DNA from: an uncultured Verrucomicrobia subdivision 3 bacterium
Lineage (GTDB): Bacteria > Verrucomicrobiota > Verrucomicrobiia > Limisphaerales > UBA11358
NCBI GenBank assembly: GCA_903875465.1
Contig: CAIQWB010000139.1
Coordinates: 62,001-126,000, forward strand
Reading direction: 5' to 3'
DNA length: 64,000 bases
Of this stretch, positions 45,512-55,545 are shown piece by piece. The notes beneath the pieces were generated by a model, which searched no databases, was not told the origin of the DNA, and worked only from the letters and a program-made list of their open reading frames with translations. The position numbers were made by a program, and so were the translations under genes. Within the stretch, counting starts at the first letter, position 1, and each line of letters opens with the position of its first letter.

Positions 45512-47311
45512 ATGAAACGCACACATCATTGCAACGAATTGCGCCCGGCACACATCGGGCAAACGGTTACCCTGTCGGGCTGGGTTCATTCCCGCCGCGA
45601 TCTCGGGGGCCTCATTTTTATTGATATCCGCGACCGCGAGGGCCGCACCCAGACGGTGTTTGATCCCTCGGATCTGCCGGCCGCCCTTTTTGAACAGGCC
45701 GCCGCTCTCCGGAGCGAATGCGTCGTCAGCATCACCGGGGCAGTCCGGCAACGTCCGGCCGGCACCAACAACCCCAAGATTCCCACCGGCGAGGTGGAGG
45801 TGGCCGTGACCGGGCTCGAAGTGCTGAACATGGCCGAAGTGCTGCCGTTCCCCGTTGACGATCCGGAAATCGCCAGCAAAGTGAACGAGGAATTGCGCCT
45901 GCAATACCGTTACCTCGATTTGCGCCGGCCGGAAATGGCCCGCAATTTGAAAGTGCGCAGCAAAGTGGCCATCGCCACCCGCAGTTACATGGATGAGCAG
46001 GGCTTCCTGGAAGTGGAAACCCCCACGCTCTTCAAATCCACGCCCGAGGGCGCGCGCGAATTCCTGGTTCCCAACCGCCGCGAACCCGGCACCTTTTACG
46101 CCCTGCCGCAGTCGCCGCAGCAGTTTAAACAGATTCTCATGGTCGCTGGGGTGGAACGTTATTTCCAACTCGCCCGCTGCTATCGCGACGAGGATCTGCG
46201 CGCCGACCGCCAGCCGGAATTCACCCAGGTGGACATCGAAATGTCCTTCATCGAACGCGAGGACATTTATGCCCTGATCGAAGGGCTCCTCAAGCGCGTG
46301 TGGAAAACGGCGCTGAACCTGGATATTCCCACGCCCTTTAAGCGGATCAGTTTTGAGGAGGCGTTGAACCGCTATGGCATTGACAAGCCGGACACCCGTT
46401 TCGGCATGGAGTTGGTCGATTTTACCGCCGAATTCCGCACCAGCACCTTCAAAGTGTTCAGCGGCGCCATTGCCGCCGGGGGCGTTGTAAAAGCCCTCAA
46501 TGCCAAGGGCCTGGCCGGCGCCACCCAGGGCCAGCTCGAGACCATGACCGAGTACGCGAAAAGCTTCGGTGCGAAAGGGCTGGCCTATATCAAGGTTGAA
46601 AACGGCGAATGGAAATCACCCATTGTGAAATTCTTCAGTGCCGCCGAGAAGGAAGCCTTGATTGCCAAACTGGCCATCGAAGAAGGTGATCTCATCCTGT
46701 TTGCCGCCGATCAATGGCTCACCGCCTGCGAGATTCTCGGCAAGATTCGGCTGTATTGTGCTGATGTTTTGAAGACCCAGGGCAAACTGGTTATCCCGGC
46801 CGATCAATTTAACTTCCTGTGGGTCATTGAATTTCCGCTGCTCGGTTTCGATCGCGAGCAGAATCGCTGGTATTCCAGCCATCATCCCTTTACCGCACCC
46901 GTAACCGAGGATATCCCGTTGCTCAAGACGGACCCGAAGAAGGTGCGCGGCCAGCATTACGACGTGGTCGTGAACGGCGTTGAGTTGGGCGGCGGTTCCA
47001 TCCGGATTCACCAGCCCGACGTCCAGAAAACGGTGTTTGAGGAAGTCCTGCAAATTCCGCCGGAAGAGACCAAGCTGCGATTCGGTTACATGCTGGATGC
47101 CTTCCGCTACGGCGCGCCGCCCCATGGCGGCATTGCCCTGGGCTTCGACCGGTTGATTGCCATTCTCTGCGGCACCCCGAGCATTCGCGACGTCATTGCC
47201 TTCCCGAAGACCGCCAAGGGAACGGATTTGATGACGGATTCACCGGCAACGGTTTCCGCCAAGCAATTGCGCGATTTGCATATTGAGTTGAAAGTTCCTA
47301 AAAAGGACTGA
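45512..47311 (+). CDS. aspS: Aspartyl-tRNA synthetase
   Basis: 599 residues, the bacterial length. It has an N-terminal OB anticodon-binding domain (VTLSGWVHSRRDLGGLIFIDIRDREG), class II motif 1-2 regions (YRYLDLRRPEM, ARCYRDEDLRADRQPEFTQ), a GAD insertion, and motif 3 (GGIALGFDRLIAIL). It charges tRNA-Asp. Whether it also charges tRNA-Asn cannot be decided here. Seven bases separate it from the hydrolase gene downstream. Confidence 0.97.
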   Translation: MKRTHHCNELRPAHIGQTVTLSGWVHSRRDLGGLIFIDIRDREGRTQTVFDPSDLPAALFEQAAALRSECVVSITGAVRQRPAGTNNPKIPTGEVEVAVTGLEVLNMAEVLPFPVDDPEIASKVNEELRLQYRYLDLRRPEMARNLKVRSKVAIATRSYMDEQGFLEVETPTLFKSTPEGAREFLVPNRREPGTFYALPQSPQQFKQILMVAGVERYFQLARCYRDEDLRADRQPEFTQVDIEMSFIEREDIYALIEGLLKRVWKTALNLDIPTPFKRISFEEALNRYGIDKPDTRFGMELVDFTAEFRTSTFKVFSGAIAAGGVVKALNAKGLAGATQGQLETMTEYAKSFGAKGLAYIKVENGEWKSPIVKFFSAAEKEALIAKLAIEEGDLILFAADQWLTACEILGKIRLYCADVLKTQGKLVIPADQFNFLWVIEFPLLGFDREQNRWYSSHHPFTAPVTEDIPLLKTDPKKVRGQHYDVVVNGVELGGGSIRIHQPDVQKTVFEEVLQIPPEETKLRFGYMLDAFRYGAPPHGGIALGFDRLIAILCGTPSIRDVIAFPKTAKGTDLMTDSPATVSAKQLRDLHIELKVPKKD

Positions 47312-47318
47312 TCGCCCA

Positions 47319-48188
47319 ATGGAAGACTCGCCATTTGTGAGCCAAACCAAGTCCAGCTTTTGGTCCCTTCAGCCGCGCCCGTGGCTGAAGGGATTTTTGC
47401 TTCTCGGCTTGGGCAGTTATTTTCTCCTGGTACTCCTGGTGGCGGTGTTTCAACGTCAGTTGTTATATGTTCCCACCGTCATCACCCTCGACCAGGCCCG
47501 CCAAATTGCTGCCGAACGCGGCTTGTTGCCTTGGTACAATGTTCACGGTGATTTGATCGGCTGGCGGCGGCCGGCCTCGGCACCCACGGTTGGCAGTGTG
47601 ATGATTGTGCATGGGAATGGCGGCACCGCGCTCCGCCTGTCGGATTTGGCTGCCTCCCTGCAAAAAGCTCTCAATCTCGATGCCTATTTGCTCGAATATC
47701 CCGGGTACGGTCAGCGGGGAGGCATTCCCTCAGAAACCAGTTTGCTGGCGGCCGCGGAGGAAGCCTGGGAAACGCTGCCCACCAACCGGCCCGCCTACAT
47801 TATCAGTGAATCCCTCGGCACCGGAGTGGCCGCGCATCTGGCGCAAAAATATCCCTTGCAAGTGGCTGGTTTGTTAATGTTTGTGCCTTATGACCGCCTG
47901 GCCTCCGTGGCCCAAAACCATTATCCGTTTCTCCCCGCCTACTGGTTGTTGCGCGACCGGTTTGCCCCGGTGGACTGGCTGGCCGATTATCATGGGCCGG
48001 TCAAAATTGTTTTGGCTGGGGCCGACCGCGTCATTCCGGTGGCGCGTGGTCAGGCGCTCTATGCGGGATATCAAGGGCCAAAATCTCTGCAAATTATCCC
48101 CGGGGCCGGGCATGGCGATACGCTGCAGCAATCACCCCAATGGTGGCGCGAAGTCCTGGATTTCTGGTCGCCTGGCAAATTTAAGTGA
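47319..48188 (+). CDS. Membrane-anchored alpha/beta hydrolase
   Basis: 289 residues. One N-terminal helix (GFLLLGLGSYFLLVLLVAVF) anchors an alpha/beta-hydrolase domain of the YfhR/ABHD13-like type: oxyanion strand VMIVHGNGG, GYGQRGG, nucleophile Ser in ISESLGTG, acid Asp in LAGADRVIPV and His in IPGAGHGDT. It probably acts as an esterase or peptidase on the outer face of the inner membrane. It is likely co-transcribed with aspS. Confidence 0.88.
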   Translation: MEDSPFVSQTKSSFWSLQPRPWLKGFLLLGLGSYFLLVLLVAVFQRQLLYVPTVITLDQARQIAAERGLLPWYNVHGDLIGWRRPASAPTVGSVMIVHGNGGTALRLSDLAASLQKALNLDAYLLEYPGYGQRGGIPSETSLLAAAEEAWETLPTNRPAYIISESLGTGVAAHLAQKYPLQVAGLLMFVPYDRLASVAQNHYPFLPAYWLLRDRFAPVDWLADYHGPVKIVLAGADRVIPVARGQALYAGYQGPKSLQIIPGAGHGDTLQQSPQWWREVLDFWSPGKFK

Positions 48189-48346
48189 ACTGGCCGGAAG
48201 GGACCATCCGTGGCTCCTTGAGGTGCGCGGAGGTTGTCGGTTCAAGGACCAACCAGTGGCACGGAAAGCTGGTTGAGGGCAAGAGGCGCACTCTTAATGA
48301 ATTTATCTGATTGCCCACCAACGAAGAGTCAAAATTTATTGTTTCA

Positions 48347-48366
48347 TTTGACTGCGCACAGTCAAA
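48347..48366. promoter_or_regulatory. Perfect 8-bp inverted repeat, possible operator
   Basis: TTTGACTG and CAGTCAAA flank CGCA. A related GTCAAA half-site lies 17 bases upstream (48328-48333). The symmetry suggests a dimeric regulator. Confidence 0.45.
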
Positions 48367-48459
48367 AACATGAAAACGGCGGAAACACCCAGACAGCTAG
48401 CGTAAATGAATGTACTCATGCTTAATATTTAACACTTTACGGCCATTTGTCATTGGAAA

Positions 48460-48492
48460 GTTACAAATATGTTACGAATATGTTACGGTTTT
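48460..48492 (+). promoter_or_regulatory. Three phased 11-bp direct repeats, OmpR/PhoB-type site candidate
   Basis: GTTACAAATAT, GTTACGAATAT and GTTACGGTTTT stand head to tail, each one helical turn. OmpR/PhoB-family regulators bind such phased direct repeats, and GTTAC is close to the OmpR half-site. They lie 92 bases upstream of the aldo/keto reductase start. Confidence 0.5.
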
Positions 48493-48584
48493 ATGACTTT
48501 TGTTCTTGGTGATCCTGTGTTAGCTGCATTTTCGGGGTGAATATTTTGATTTTTTCCTTGGATTCGTTGCCTTAAACTTTGGGA

Positions 48585-49580
48585 ATGATGTACGCGCCTC
48601 TTGCCTCTCGTTATGACGATCCGAAATTTTATCGGCGGTGCGGCCGGTCGGGTCTTCGGCTCCCCCTGATTTCACTGGGTCTATGGCACAATTTTGGAGG
48701 CACTGATTCCTATGAAAATGCCCGGGCCATTGCTTTGCGGGCGTTTGATCTCGGGGTGACCCATTTTGATCTGGCCAATAATTACGGTCCGCCCGATGGC
48801 TCCGCCGAAATTACTTTTGGCCGCATCTTGCGGGAGGATCTCGGCCCCTGGCGGGATGAAATGATTATTTCCACGAAGGCGGGCTACTATATGTGGCCCG
48901 GTCCTTATGGCGAATGGGGCTCGCGCAAATATATCCTGTCCTCGCTGGACCAGTCGCTAAAACGCATGGGCCTGCCCTACGTGGATATTTTTTATCATCA
49001 CCGGCCCGACCCAGACACCCCCTTGGAGGAGTCCATGGGCGCACTGGCGCACGCGGTGCAGAGCGGCAAGGCATTGTATGCGGGCATTTCCAATTACCCG
49101 GCGGCGGCGACCCTGCGGGCGGCGCAGATCTTGCGGGAAATGGGCACGCCCTGCCTGATCCATCAGCCGCGCTATAGCATGCTGGACCGTTGGGTGGAAC
49201 CGGAACTGCTCCCCGCTTTGGCGGCAGAAGGTATCGGCGGCATTGTCTTTTCACCCCTCGCCAAGGGGTTGCTCACCGACCGTTATTTCAAGGGGGTGCC
49301 GGCGGATTCGCGGGCCGGGCATGATCCGCGATTTTTGCGGCCGGAACATATTACTGATGCCCTGCTGGTCACCACCCGGCGCTTGCATGATCTGGCCCTC
49401 GCGCGGGGACAGACACTGGCCCAAATGGCCCTGGCCTGGGTGCTCCGGCAACCGGCGGTGACGAGCGCACTCATTGGGGCCAGCAAGGTCAGCCAGTTGG
49501 AGGATTGCGTGGGCGCCACGCGGAACCCGGAATTTTCCGCTGAGGAATTGGCACGGATTGAAGAGATTCTGGCCGGGTAG
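48585..49580 (+). CDS. Aldo/keto reductase, YghZ-like
   Basis: 331 residues. The AKR barrel is complete: GLRLPLISLGLWHNFG, DLANNYGPPDGSAEITFG (catalytic Asp and Tyr), STKAGYYMWPGPYGEWGS (catalytic Lys), YVDIFYHHRPDPDTPLEES (His), and the NADPH-binding ALIGASKVSQLEDCV. It matches YghZ (L-glyceraldehyde 3-phosphate reductase), which detoxifies the L-enantiomer; other carbonyl substrates are possible. Two adjacent ATG codons are available for the start. Confidence 0.92.
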   Translation: MMYAPLASRYDDPKFYRRCGRSGLRLPLISLGLWHNFGGTDSYENARAIALRAFDLGVTHFDLANNYGPPDGSAEITFGRILREDLGPWRDEMIISTKAGYYMWPGPYGEWGSRKYILSSLDQSLKRMGLPYVDIFYHHRPDPDTPLEESMGALAHAVQSGKALYAGISNYPAAATLRAAQILREMGTPCLIHQPRYSMLDRWVEPELLPALAAEGIGGIVFSPLAKGLLTDRYFKGVPADSRAGHDPRFLRPEHITDALLVTTRRLHDLALARGQTLAQMALAWVLRQPAVTSALIGASKVSQLEDCVGATRNPEFSAEELARIEEILAG

Positions 49581-49882
49581 GGGACGGCAGCGTTTCAAGG
49601 GGCTTGCTGTGTGAGTTGACTCCGATGGCTTCGCATTGCCGGACGGTAAGTCGCATCAAATTCAAGAATAATCCCGTCAAGCCCCCCCAGGGGGGCGACC
49701 AAATTCTCCTGACGCATTGGCTGTTTCCCGGCCGGCAACTGGAAATCCCTGCCATCCGTAGCGTTCCAATCTGCCCCGGGCTGACGGGAGGTGTGGGCCT
49801 GATAATCTAAAATATAATTATCGCTTAATGCTTGTGTTTTTTAGGCAAACTTCTTAACTGCATGGGCTAACGAAGCATTTGC
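49581..49882. other. 302-base intergenic region
   Basis: A GC hairpin (GCCCCCC/GGGGGGC, 49681-49696) without a T-tract lies midway. An AT-rich stretch with a TATAAT near 49810 may be part of a promoter for the downstream operon, but I find no -35 at a sensible distance. No ORF is convincing. Confidence 0.4.
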
Positions 49883-50578
49883 ATGGTTAACCCCGCCACC
49901 CATCAAAAAAGCCTGGATTTAACCGAGGTTTTATCTACCCCTTCGGGTGGACTTTCCGGGGCGAAACGTTCCCCCGGTATCTGGCTGGGCTTGATCCTTT
50001 GGCTGGCCCTGGTCGCCGGTGCTCTGGCTTGGATGAGTTATCACACCCACCGGCCCGGCCCCACCACCGCAGCCCCGGCTTACTGGCCCCAAAACAGCAA
50101 AATTGCCCGGGATCGAAAGGTGCCCACTCTGCTCATGTTTGCCCATCCCCGTTGTCCCTGTACCCGGGCCACCCTCGGTGAACTGGCGGTATTCATGGCC
50201 CAGGCGCAAGGAAAGGTGCAGGCGGAAGTCTGGTTCTTGAAGCCAGTCCCCGCTCCGTATGCTTGGACCAATACGGACCTCTGGCAAACCGCCGCCGCCA
50301 TCCCCGGGGTTTCCGTGCACGAAGATCGGGATGGGCGGGAAGCGCGGTTGTTTGGCGCGGAAACGTCCGGGGAAGCCTTGTTGTATCAAACCGACGGCCG
50401 CTTGCAGTTTCAAGGCGGCATTACCGAGTCCCGCGGGCATGCGGGCGATAATGATGGTCGCGCGGCCCTTGCCGCCTTGGTCGCCGGGGAGCCGCTCTCG
50501 ATGGTGCGCACCCCGGTGTTTGGATGCCCCCTGTTTGCCACTAATTGCCGGGTCGAAGGAGACGTGGGGAAACCATGA
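49883..50578 (+). CDS. Membrane-anchored thioredoxin-fold protein, RedB-like
   Basis: 231 residues: a cytoplasmic N-terminus, one membrane helix (GIWLGLILWLALVAGALAWM), and a thioredoxin-like domain (PTLLMFAHPRCPCTRATLGELAVFM). The redox motif is CPC rather than CXXC. A late GCPLF Cys may pair with it. It resembles proteins annotated RedB, whose role is unsettled. Its stop overlaps the start of the histidine kinase gene (ATGA), so it is translationally coupled to a sensor; a part in redox sensing is inferred. Confidence 0.7.
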   Translation: MVNPATHQKSLDLTEVLSTPSGGLSGAKRSPGIWLGLILWLALVAGALAWMSYHTHRPGPTTAAPAYWPQNSKIARDRKVPTLLMFAHPRCPCTRATLGELAVFMAQAQGKVQAEVWFLKPVPAPYAWTNTDLWQTAAAIPGVSVHEDRDGREARLFGAETSGEALLYQTDGRLQFQGGITESRGHAGDNDGRAALAALVAGEPLSMVRTPVFGCPLFATNCRVEGDVGKP

Positions 50579-52533
50579 GGACCACCGCCACCGTCCTGGC
50601 TGATGAAACGTCCCGCCGCACGCGGGAACTGTTTCAGCAGGCCCAGACCAATATCCATCTGCGGACCGATCAGTTGTTCGCCCGGTTGATGGTCTTTCAG
50701 TGGCTGGCCGGGATGGTGGCCGCCATTTGGATTTCGCCGCTGACCTGGATTGGGGCCACCAGCGAGATCCACTGGCATGTTTACGCCGCGACTTTGCTGG
50801 GCGGATTAATCACTGGTTTCCCCATTTTTCTTATTTGGCGGCATCCGGGGGCCGCGCTGACCCGGCAGGTGGTGGCGGTGGCCCAAATGGTTTTTTCTGC
50901 CTTGCTCATTCACCTCACCGGCGGGCGTATCGAAACCCATTTTCACATCTTTGGCTCGCTGGCGTTTCTCGCGTTCTATCGCGACTGGCGTGTGCTCGTA
51001 ACGGCCACCCTGGTGGTGGTCATCGACCACGTTTTGCGGGGCACCTACTGGCCGCTGTCGGTTTTTGGGGTGCTCACCGCCAGTCCCTGGCGCTGGCTGG
51101 AACATGCTGGCTGGGTGGTCTTCGAGGATACTTTTTTATTCATCGCCATCCATCAAAGCCTGCGGGAAATGCGCGGCCTGGCGGAGCGCCAGGCCTCCTT
51201 GGAATCACTGAATACCAGTATCGAGCAAAAGGTCACCGAGCGCACGGCCGAATTAACCCGGGAAATCGCTGTGCGCCGGCAGGCGGAACTGGCCCTGGTG
51301 GAATCCCAGGCTTTGTACCATTCCCTGGTGGAACAATTGCCGATTAAGGTATATCGCATGGACGCCGCCGGCCGGTTTGTCTATGTGAACAGCGGCTTTT
51401 GCACCATGAAAGGCCTGCCGGCGGAACAAATCCTGGGCCAGGGCATCCACGAACTGGACCCGCCGGCCCTGGCCGCGCAAAATGAACGGGATCATGAATT
51501 TATCATGCGCACCGGGGAGACCCTGGAGCGGGAGGACTCGCTGCCTTCCCCGGACGGAACGCTCACCCAACATTTTCAAGTGGTCAAACTGCCTGTGCGC
51601 AGTGCTGATCAGCGGATTATTGGTTCTCAAGGGGTGCACTTTGACATCACCCAGCGCAAGCTGGCTCAAGCCCGGCTGGATGAGTTGAACCGGGAGTTGG
51701 TGGACACTTCGCGCCGGGCGGGCATGGCCGAGGTGGCGACCAGCGTGCTGCATAACGTGGGCAATGTGCTCAACAGCGTGAATGTCTCCAGTTCCCTGAT
51801 TGCCGAAAAAATCCGGCAGTCCAAAATCGGTAATGTGGCCCGGGCCATGGCCCTTTTCCAAGTGCACGCGGCTGACTTGGGAAATTTTCTGGCGCATGAC
51901 CCCAAGGGCCGGCAGCTCCCCGGCTACCTGGTGAATTTGACCAGTCATCTGGAGCAGGAACAGGCCGAGCAGCGCACGGAGGTGGAAACCCTCATCAAGA
52001 ACCTGAACCACATCAAGGAAATCGTGGCGATGCAGCAGGGGTATGCGCGCATTTCCGGGGTGCTGGAACTGATGCCAGTCAACGAACTCGTGGAGGATGC
52101 CATTCGCCTGAATACGGTGGCCATGGATCGTCACCACATCAAGATTGTCTGCGAGTTGGGTGCGGCGCAGCCCGCGTTGCTGGACAGGCACAAGGTGCTG
52201 CAAGTCCTCGTCAATTTGATTCGCAACGCCAAACATGCTTGTGAGGAGGCCGGCCGGCCGGACCGCCAAATCCGGGTGCGGGTGGTGGATTCGGAATCCC
52301 GTGTGGCCATTTCCGTAAGCGATAATGGCGTGGGAATCCCGCCGGAAAATTTGACCCGGATTTTCAATCACGGGTTCACCACGCGGGCAGAAGGCCATGG
52401 TTTCGGCTTGCATAGCAGCGCCCTGGCGGCGCGGGAGATGGGCGGCCGGCTGTTCGCTTTGAGCGAGGGACCCGGGCAGGGGGCAGTTTTTACGCTTGAA
52501 ATTCCCCGGCCACCAACCAAGGTTAACCCATGA
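50575..52533 (+). CDS. Membrane PAS sensor histidine kinase with variant H-box
   Basis: 652 residues from the ATG overlapping the previous stop, preceded by GGGGA. Six or so membrane helices (40-195) include [23 protein letters not shown], where H122 and H124 could bind a metal or haem. A coiled coil and a PAS domain (~244-360) follow. The phospho-acceptor box is [14 protein letters not shown] (H393), not the HELRTP form. ATP-binding motifs are [17 protein letters not shown] and GHGFGLH. It presumably phosphorylates the downstream hybrid protein. Its stop overlaps the next start by four bases. Confidence 0.9.
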   Translation: MRTTATVLADETSRRTRELFQQAQTNIHLRTDQLFARLMVFQWLAGMVAAIWISPLTWIGATSEIHWHVYAATLLGGLITGFPIFLIWRHPGAALTRQVVAVAQMVFSALLIHLTGGRIETHFHIFGSLAFLAFYRDWRVLVTATLVVVIDHVLRGTYWPLSVFGVLTASPWRWLEHAGWVVFEDTFLFIAIHQSLREMRGLAERQASLESLNTSIEQKVTERTAELTREIAVRRQAELALVESQALYHSLVEQLPIKVYRMDAAGRFVYVNSGFCTMKGLPAEQILGQGIHELDPPALAAQNERDHEFIMRTGETLEREDSLPSPDGTLTQHFQVVKLPVRSADQRIIGSQGVHFDITQRKLAQARLDELNRELVDTSRRAGMAEVATSVLHNVGNVLNSVNVSSSLIAEKIRQSKIGNVARAMALFQVHAADLGNFLAHDPKGRQLPGYLVNLTSHLEQEQAEQRTEVETLIKNLNHIKEIVAMQQGYARISGVLELMPVNELVEDAIRLNTVAMDRHHIKIVCELGAAQPALLDRHKVLQVLVNLIRNAKHACEEAGRPDRQIRVRVVDSESRVAISVSDNGVGIPPENLTRIFNHGFTTRAEGHGFGLHSSALAAREMGGRLFALSEGPGQGAVFTLEIPRPPTKVNP

Positions 52534-54347
52534 CTTTGGATCCCCATCAAAACCATCGCATCCTGGTGATTGACGACAATCAGTCCATTCAGGAAGATTT
52601 CCGCAAGATCCTGACCCGCTCCAAGCTGGTCAATCACGATTTGGCTGCGGCTGAGGCCGCGCTCTTTGGTGAAGTACTGCCCGACCTGGTGCTGCCTGAG
52701 TTTCAGCTGGATTTCGCTTTCCAGGGGCAGGAGGGCTTGCAGTTAATCGAACGCAGTCTGGTTGAGCACCGGCCCTATGCGCTGGCCTTTGTGGATGTCC
52801 GCATGCCGCCCGGATGGGATGGCATTGAAACCACTGCCAAAATTTGGCAGGCCTACCCGGATTTGCAGGTGGTTATTTGCACGGCGTATTCCGATTACTC
52901 CTGGGAGGAAATGCTCAAAATCCTGGGCTATTCGGACCGGCTGATCATTCTAAAAAAACCATTCGACAACATTGAAGTGGTGCAGCTGGCCATCTCCATG
53001 ACCGAAAAATGGCGGCTCTACCAGCAGGCCAAACTTCGGCTGGATGACCTCGAAAACATGGTCCAGCAACGCACCTTGAAATTGGCGGCTGCCAACCAGG
53101 AGCTCATCACCGCCAACCAGCTGCTGGAACTGGCCCGGGAAAAAACCCAGCGCATGGCCGAGAGCGCCCTGGTGGCGAGCAAAGCCAAAGGGGAGTTTCT
53201 GGCCAATATGAGCCACGAAATTCGCACGCCCATGAATGGTGTCGTCGGCATGGTTGGGCTGCTGCTGGACACCCCGCTGTCCCCGCTGCAGCGTGAATTT
53301 GCGCAAACCATTAAAACCAGTGCTGACAATCTGTTGGGCATCATTAATGACATTCTCGACTTTTCCAAGATTGAGGCCGGCAAGCTCACTTGCGAGCACG
53401 TGGAATTTGACTTGCGGGAAACCATCAAAAACGTGGTGGACCTCATGCAGCCCCGGGCGGTTGAAAAGGGAATTCTTTTTCATCTGCGCGTGCCGCCGGA
53501 CAGTGTTTCCTCCGTGGTCGGCGATCCCACCCGCCTGCGGCAAATTCTCCTGAACCTGCTGGGCAATGCCATTAAATTCACCCGCCAGGGCGAGGTGGGC
53601 CTCGAGGTGGCTCAACTGGCGGAAACGGCGACTACCGCAAAACTGCGCTTTACCGTGCGGGACACCGGCATAGGAATTTCCGAACAAGTGCGCGGGAAAT
53701 TATTCCAGTCCTTTACCCAGGCGGATGCCTCCACCACCCGCCGGTTTGGGGGCACGGGGTTGGGCCTGGCCATCACTCGGCGGTTGGTGGAATTGTTGGG
53801 CGGTTCCATCGAAGTGGATAGCGCCGAAGGGCAGGGGTCCACTTTCTGGTTCGAACTGCAATTCGGCAAACCAAAAACGGTGGGCACGCTTAAATTAGCC
53901 GAAACCGCCGCCCGCGGCTTACCCGCCCAATTATCCATCACCGCCAGCCTCAAGCCCCGTATCTTGCTGGCGGAGGACAATCGCATCAATCAGGTCGTCA
54001 GTACGTTGCAATTGAAAAAGTTCGGCTATTTGGAAGTCGCGGTGGTGCATAACGGGCGGCTGGCCGTCGCCGCCTGGGAACGCGAACATTTCAGGATTAT
54101 TTTCATGGACTGTCAGATGCCTGAGATGGACGGCTATGAAGCCACGCGCACCATTCGGGAATTGGAGCAGGCCGGCCATCATCCCCGGACTTACATTGTC
54201 GCTCTCACGGCCAATGCCATGCTGGGGGATCGCGATGATTGCCTGGCCGCCGGCATGGATGATTACCTGTCCAAACCAGTGGCGGAAACCGACTTGCAAG
54301 CGGTGCTTGACCGGATGATCCGCCGCCGCCCGGCGATTGAGGCCTGA
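52530..54347 (+). CDS. Receiver - histidine kinase - receiver hybrid protein
   Basis: 605 residues, soluble. REC1 (10-150) has DD15-16, D89 (FVDVRMP) and K142, with an unusual insertion near residues 35-65. A coiled coil (165-215) leads to HisKA with H229 ([11 protein letters not shown]), ATPase motifs GNAIKF, DTGIGIS and GGTGLGLA, and REC2 with ED (482-483), D527 (FMDCQMP) and K582. No DNA-binding output domain is seen, so another regulator or Hpt protein must finish the relay. It is the third gene of the coupled redB-like/kinase/hybrid operon. Confidence 0.93.
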   Translation: MTLDPHQNHRILVIDDNQSIQEDFRKILTRSKLVNHDLAAAEAALFGEVLPDLVLPEFQLDFAFQGQEGLQLIERSLVEHRPYALAFVDVRMPPGWDGIETTAKIWQAYPDLQVVICTAYSDYSWEEMLKILGYSDRLIILKKPFDNIEVVQLAISMTEKWRLYQQAKLRLDDLENMVQQRTLKLAAANQELITANQLLELAREKTQRMAESALVASKAKGEFLANMSHEIRTPMNGVVGMVGLLLDTPLSPLQREFAQTIKTSADNLLGIINDILDFSKIEAGKLTCEHVEFDLRETIKNVVDLMQPRAVEKGILFHLRVPPDSVSSVVGDPTRLRQILLNLLGNAIKFTRQGEVGLEVAQLAETATTAKLRFTVRDTGIGISEQVRGKLFQSFTQADASTTRRFGGTGLGLAITRRLVELLGGSIEVDSAEGQGSTFWFELQFGKPKTVGTLKLAETAARGLPAQLSITASLKPRILLAEDNRINQVVSTLQLKKFGYLEVAVVHNGRLAVAAWEREHFRIIFMDCQMPEMDGYEATRTIRELEQAGHHPRTYIVALTANAMLGDRDDCLAAGMDDYLSKPVAETDLQAVLDRMIRRRPAIEA

Positions 54348-54494
54348 ATTCCGTCCGGGTAGAATTCCCGCCGCTTACTTCGGATGCTGACCCTCACCTG
54401 CGCCCGCCGCCCGCCACCACAAAATTGAATGGCATCCAGCGTGGCCTTGCCACAACATTCAGGCGGCATTTTTGCCAGCGATTCAATTGCATAT

Positions 54495-55505
54495 ATGAAA
54501 TGTTTTGTCACGGGTGCGTCGGGGTTTGTGGGGGCCAATCTGGTGCATGAACTCGTCGCCCGCGGCCACGAGGTGCGGGCCTTGCTGCGTCCGGGCGCGG
54601 ATGAACGCGGGTTGGCGGGGGCCCCTTTTCAGCGAGTGCCAGGTGATGTGCTGGATGGGCCCTTGCTCGAGCGGGAAATGCGCGGCTGCGACTGGTGTTT
54701 TCACGTGGCTGCCAGTTATCATTTGTGGCTCGCGGATTATGCCCCGATGTATCAGGCCAACGTGGAGGGCACCCGCCACGTCCTCACCGCCGCGGCGCGG
54801 GCCGGGTGTTCCAAGATGGTTTATACCAGTACGGTGGGATGCATTGGGTTGCCCCATGCGGATGCCGCCGGTCAGATCATCCCCACTGATGAGGCCACGC
54901 CGGTGGCGGAGTCGCAGATGAGCAATCATTACAAGTTGTCCAAATGGCGGGCGGAACGGGTGGCCTTGGAACTGGCCGGGCAGGGGCTGCCGATTGTGAT
55001 TGTCAATCCCAGCACCCCCATCGGCCCGCGCGATGTGAAACCCACCCCGACCGGCAAGGTGATTGTGGATTTTCTGAACCGCCAGATGCCCGGGTTTCTG
55101 GACACCGGCCTCAACTGGGTGCATGTGCAGGACGTTGCGATTGGGCATATTCTGGCGGCCGAGCGGGGCCGGGTGGGTGAGCGTTATATCTTGGGGAATG
55201 CCGACGGTAATTGGACCATGCAAGCCACCCTGGGCGCGCTGGCGGAAATCACCGGGATTCCGGCGCCTGCCATGCAGGTGCCCTATTGGGTGGCCCTCCT
55301 GGCCGCCCAAGTAAGTGAACGCATTTCCGGAATTACCGGGAAACCGCCCAAGGCACCTTTGGCCGGCGTGCGCATGGCCAAATATAAAATGTGGTTTAAC
55401 CCGGCCAAAGCCATCCGTGAACTGGGTTTGCCACAAACTCCACCCCGGATGGCCTTGGTGGATGCGGTCAATTGGTTCTATGAGCAGGGCTACGCCAGGC
55501 GCTAG
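54495..55505 (+). CDS. NAD-dependent epimerase/reductase, HpnA-like
   Basis: 336 residues, extended SDR. The start MKCFVTGASGFVGANLV gives the nucleotide-binding GxxGxxG. YTSTVGCIGLP and the catalytic YKLSKWRAE (YxxxK) follow, then NPSTPIGPRDVKPTPTGK, typical of the hopanoid-associated sugar epimerase HpnA and dihydroflavonol-reductase-like enzymes. No other hopanoid genes are in the window, so the specific role is uncertain. Confidence 0.85.
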   Translation: MKCFVTGASGFVGANLVHELVARGHEVRALLRPGADERGLAGAPFQRVPGDVLDGPLLEREMRGCDWCFHVAASYHLWLADYAPMYQANVEGTRHVLTAAARAGCSKMVYTSTVGCIGLPHADAAGQIIPTDEATPVAESQMSNHYKLSKWRAERVALELAGQGLPIVIVNPSTPIGPRDVKPTPTGKVIVDFLNRQMPGFLDTGLNWVHVQDVAIGHILAAERGRVGERYILGNADGNWTMQATLGALAEITGIPAPAMQVPYWVALLAAQVSERISGITGKPPKAPLAGVRMAKYKMWFNPAKAIRELGLPQTPPRMALVDAVNWFYEQGYARR

Positions 55506-55545
55506 TCCTGTGACCGCGCGGGGGCAAGCGTGCCGCTGGCTCGCC

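Larger units (their letters stand above)
48189..48584. other. 396-base AT-rich regulatory region upstream of the aldo/keto reductase
   Basis: It contains an inverted repeat and a set of phased direct repeats (separate entries) and no convincing ORF. Composition is notably AT-richer than the flanking genes between 48300 and 48580. Confidence 0.6.

Noticed and set aside
49681-49696. C/G-run hairpin as a terminator for the aldo/keto reductase gene
   Set aside because: It has almost no loop and no T-tract, and lies 100 bases beyond the stop.
51253-52413. 386-codon minus-strand frame opposite the histidine kinase
   Set aside because: It opposes the PAS and ATPase domains and reads as His/Gln-rich noise.
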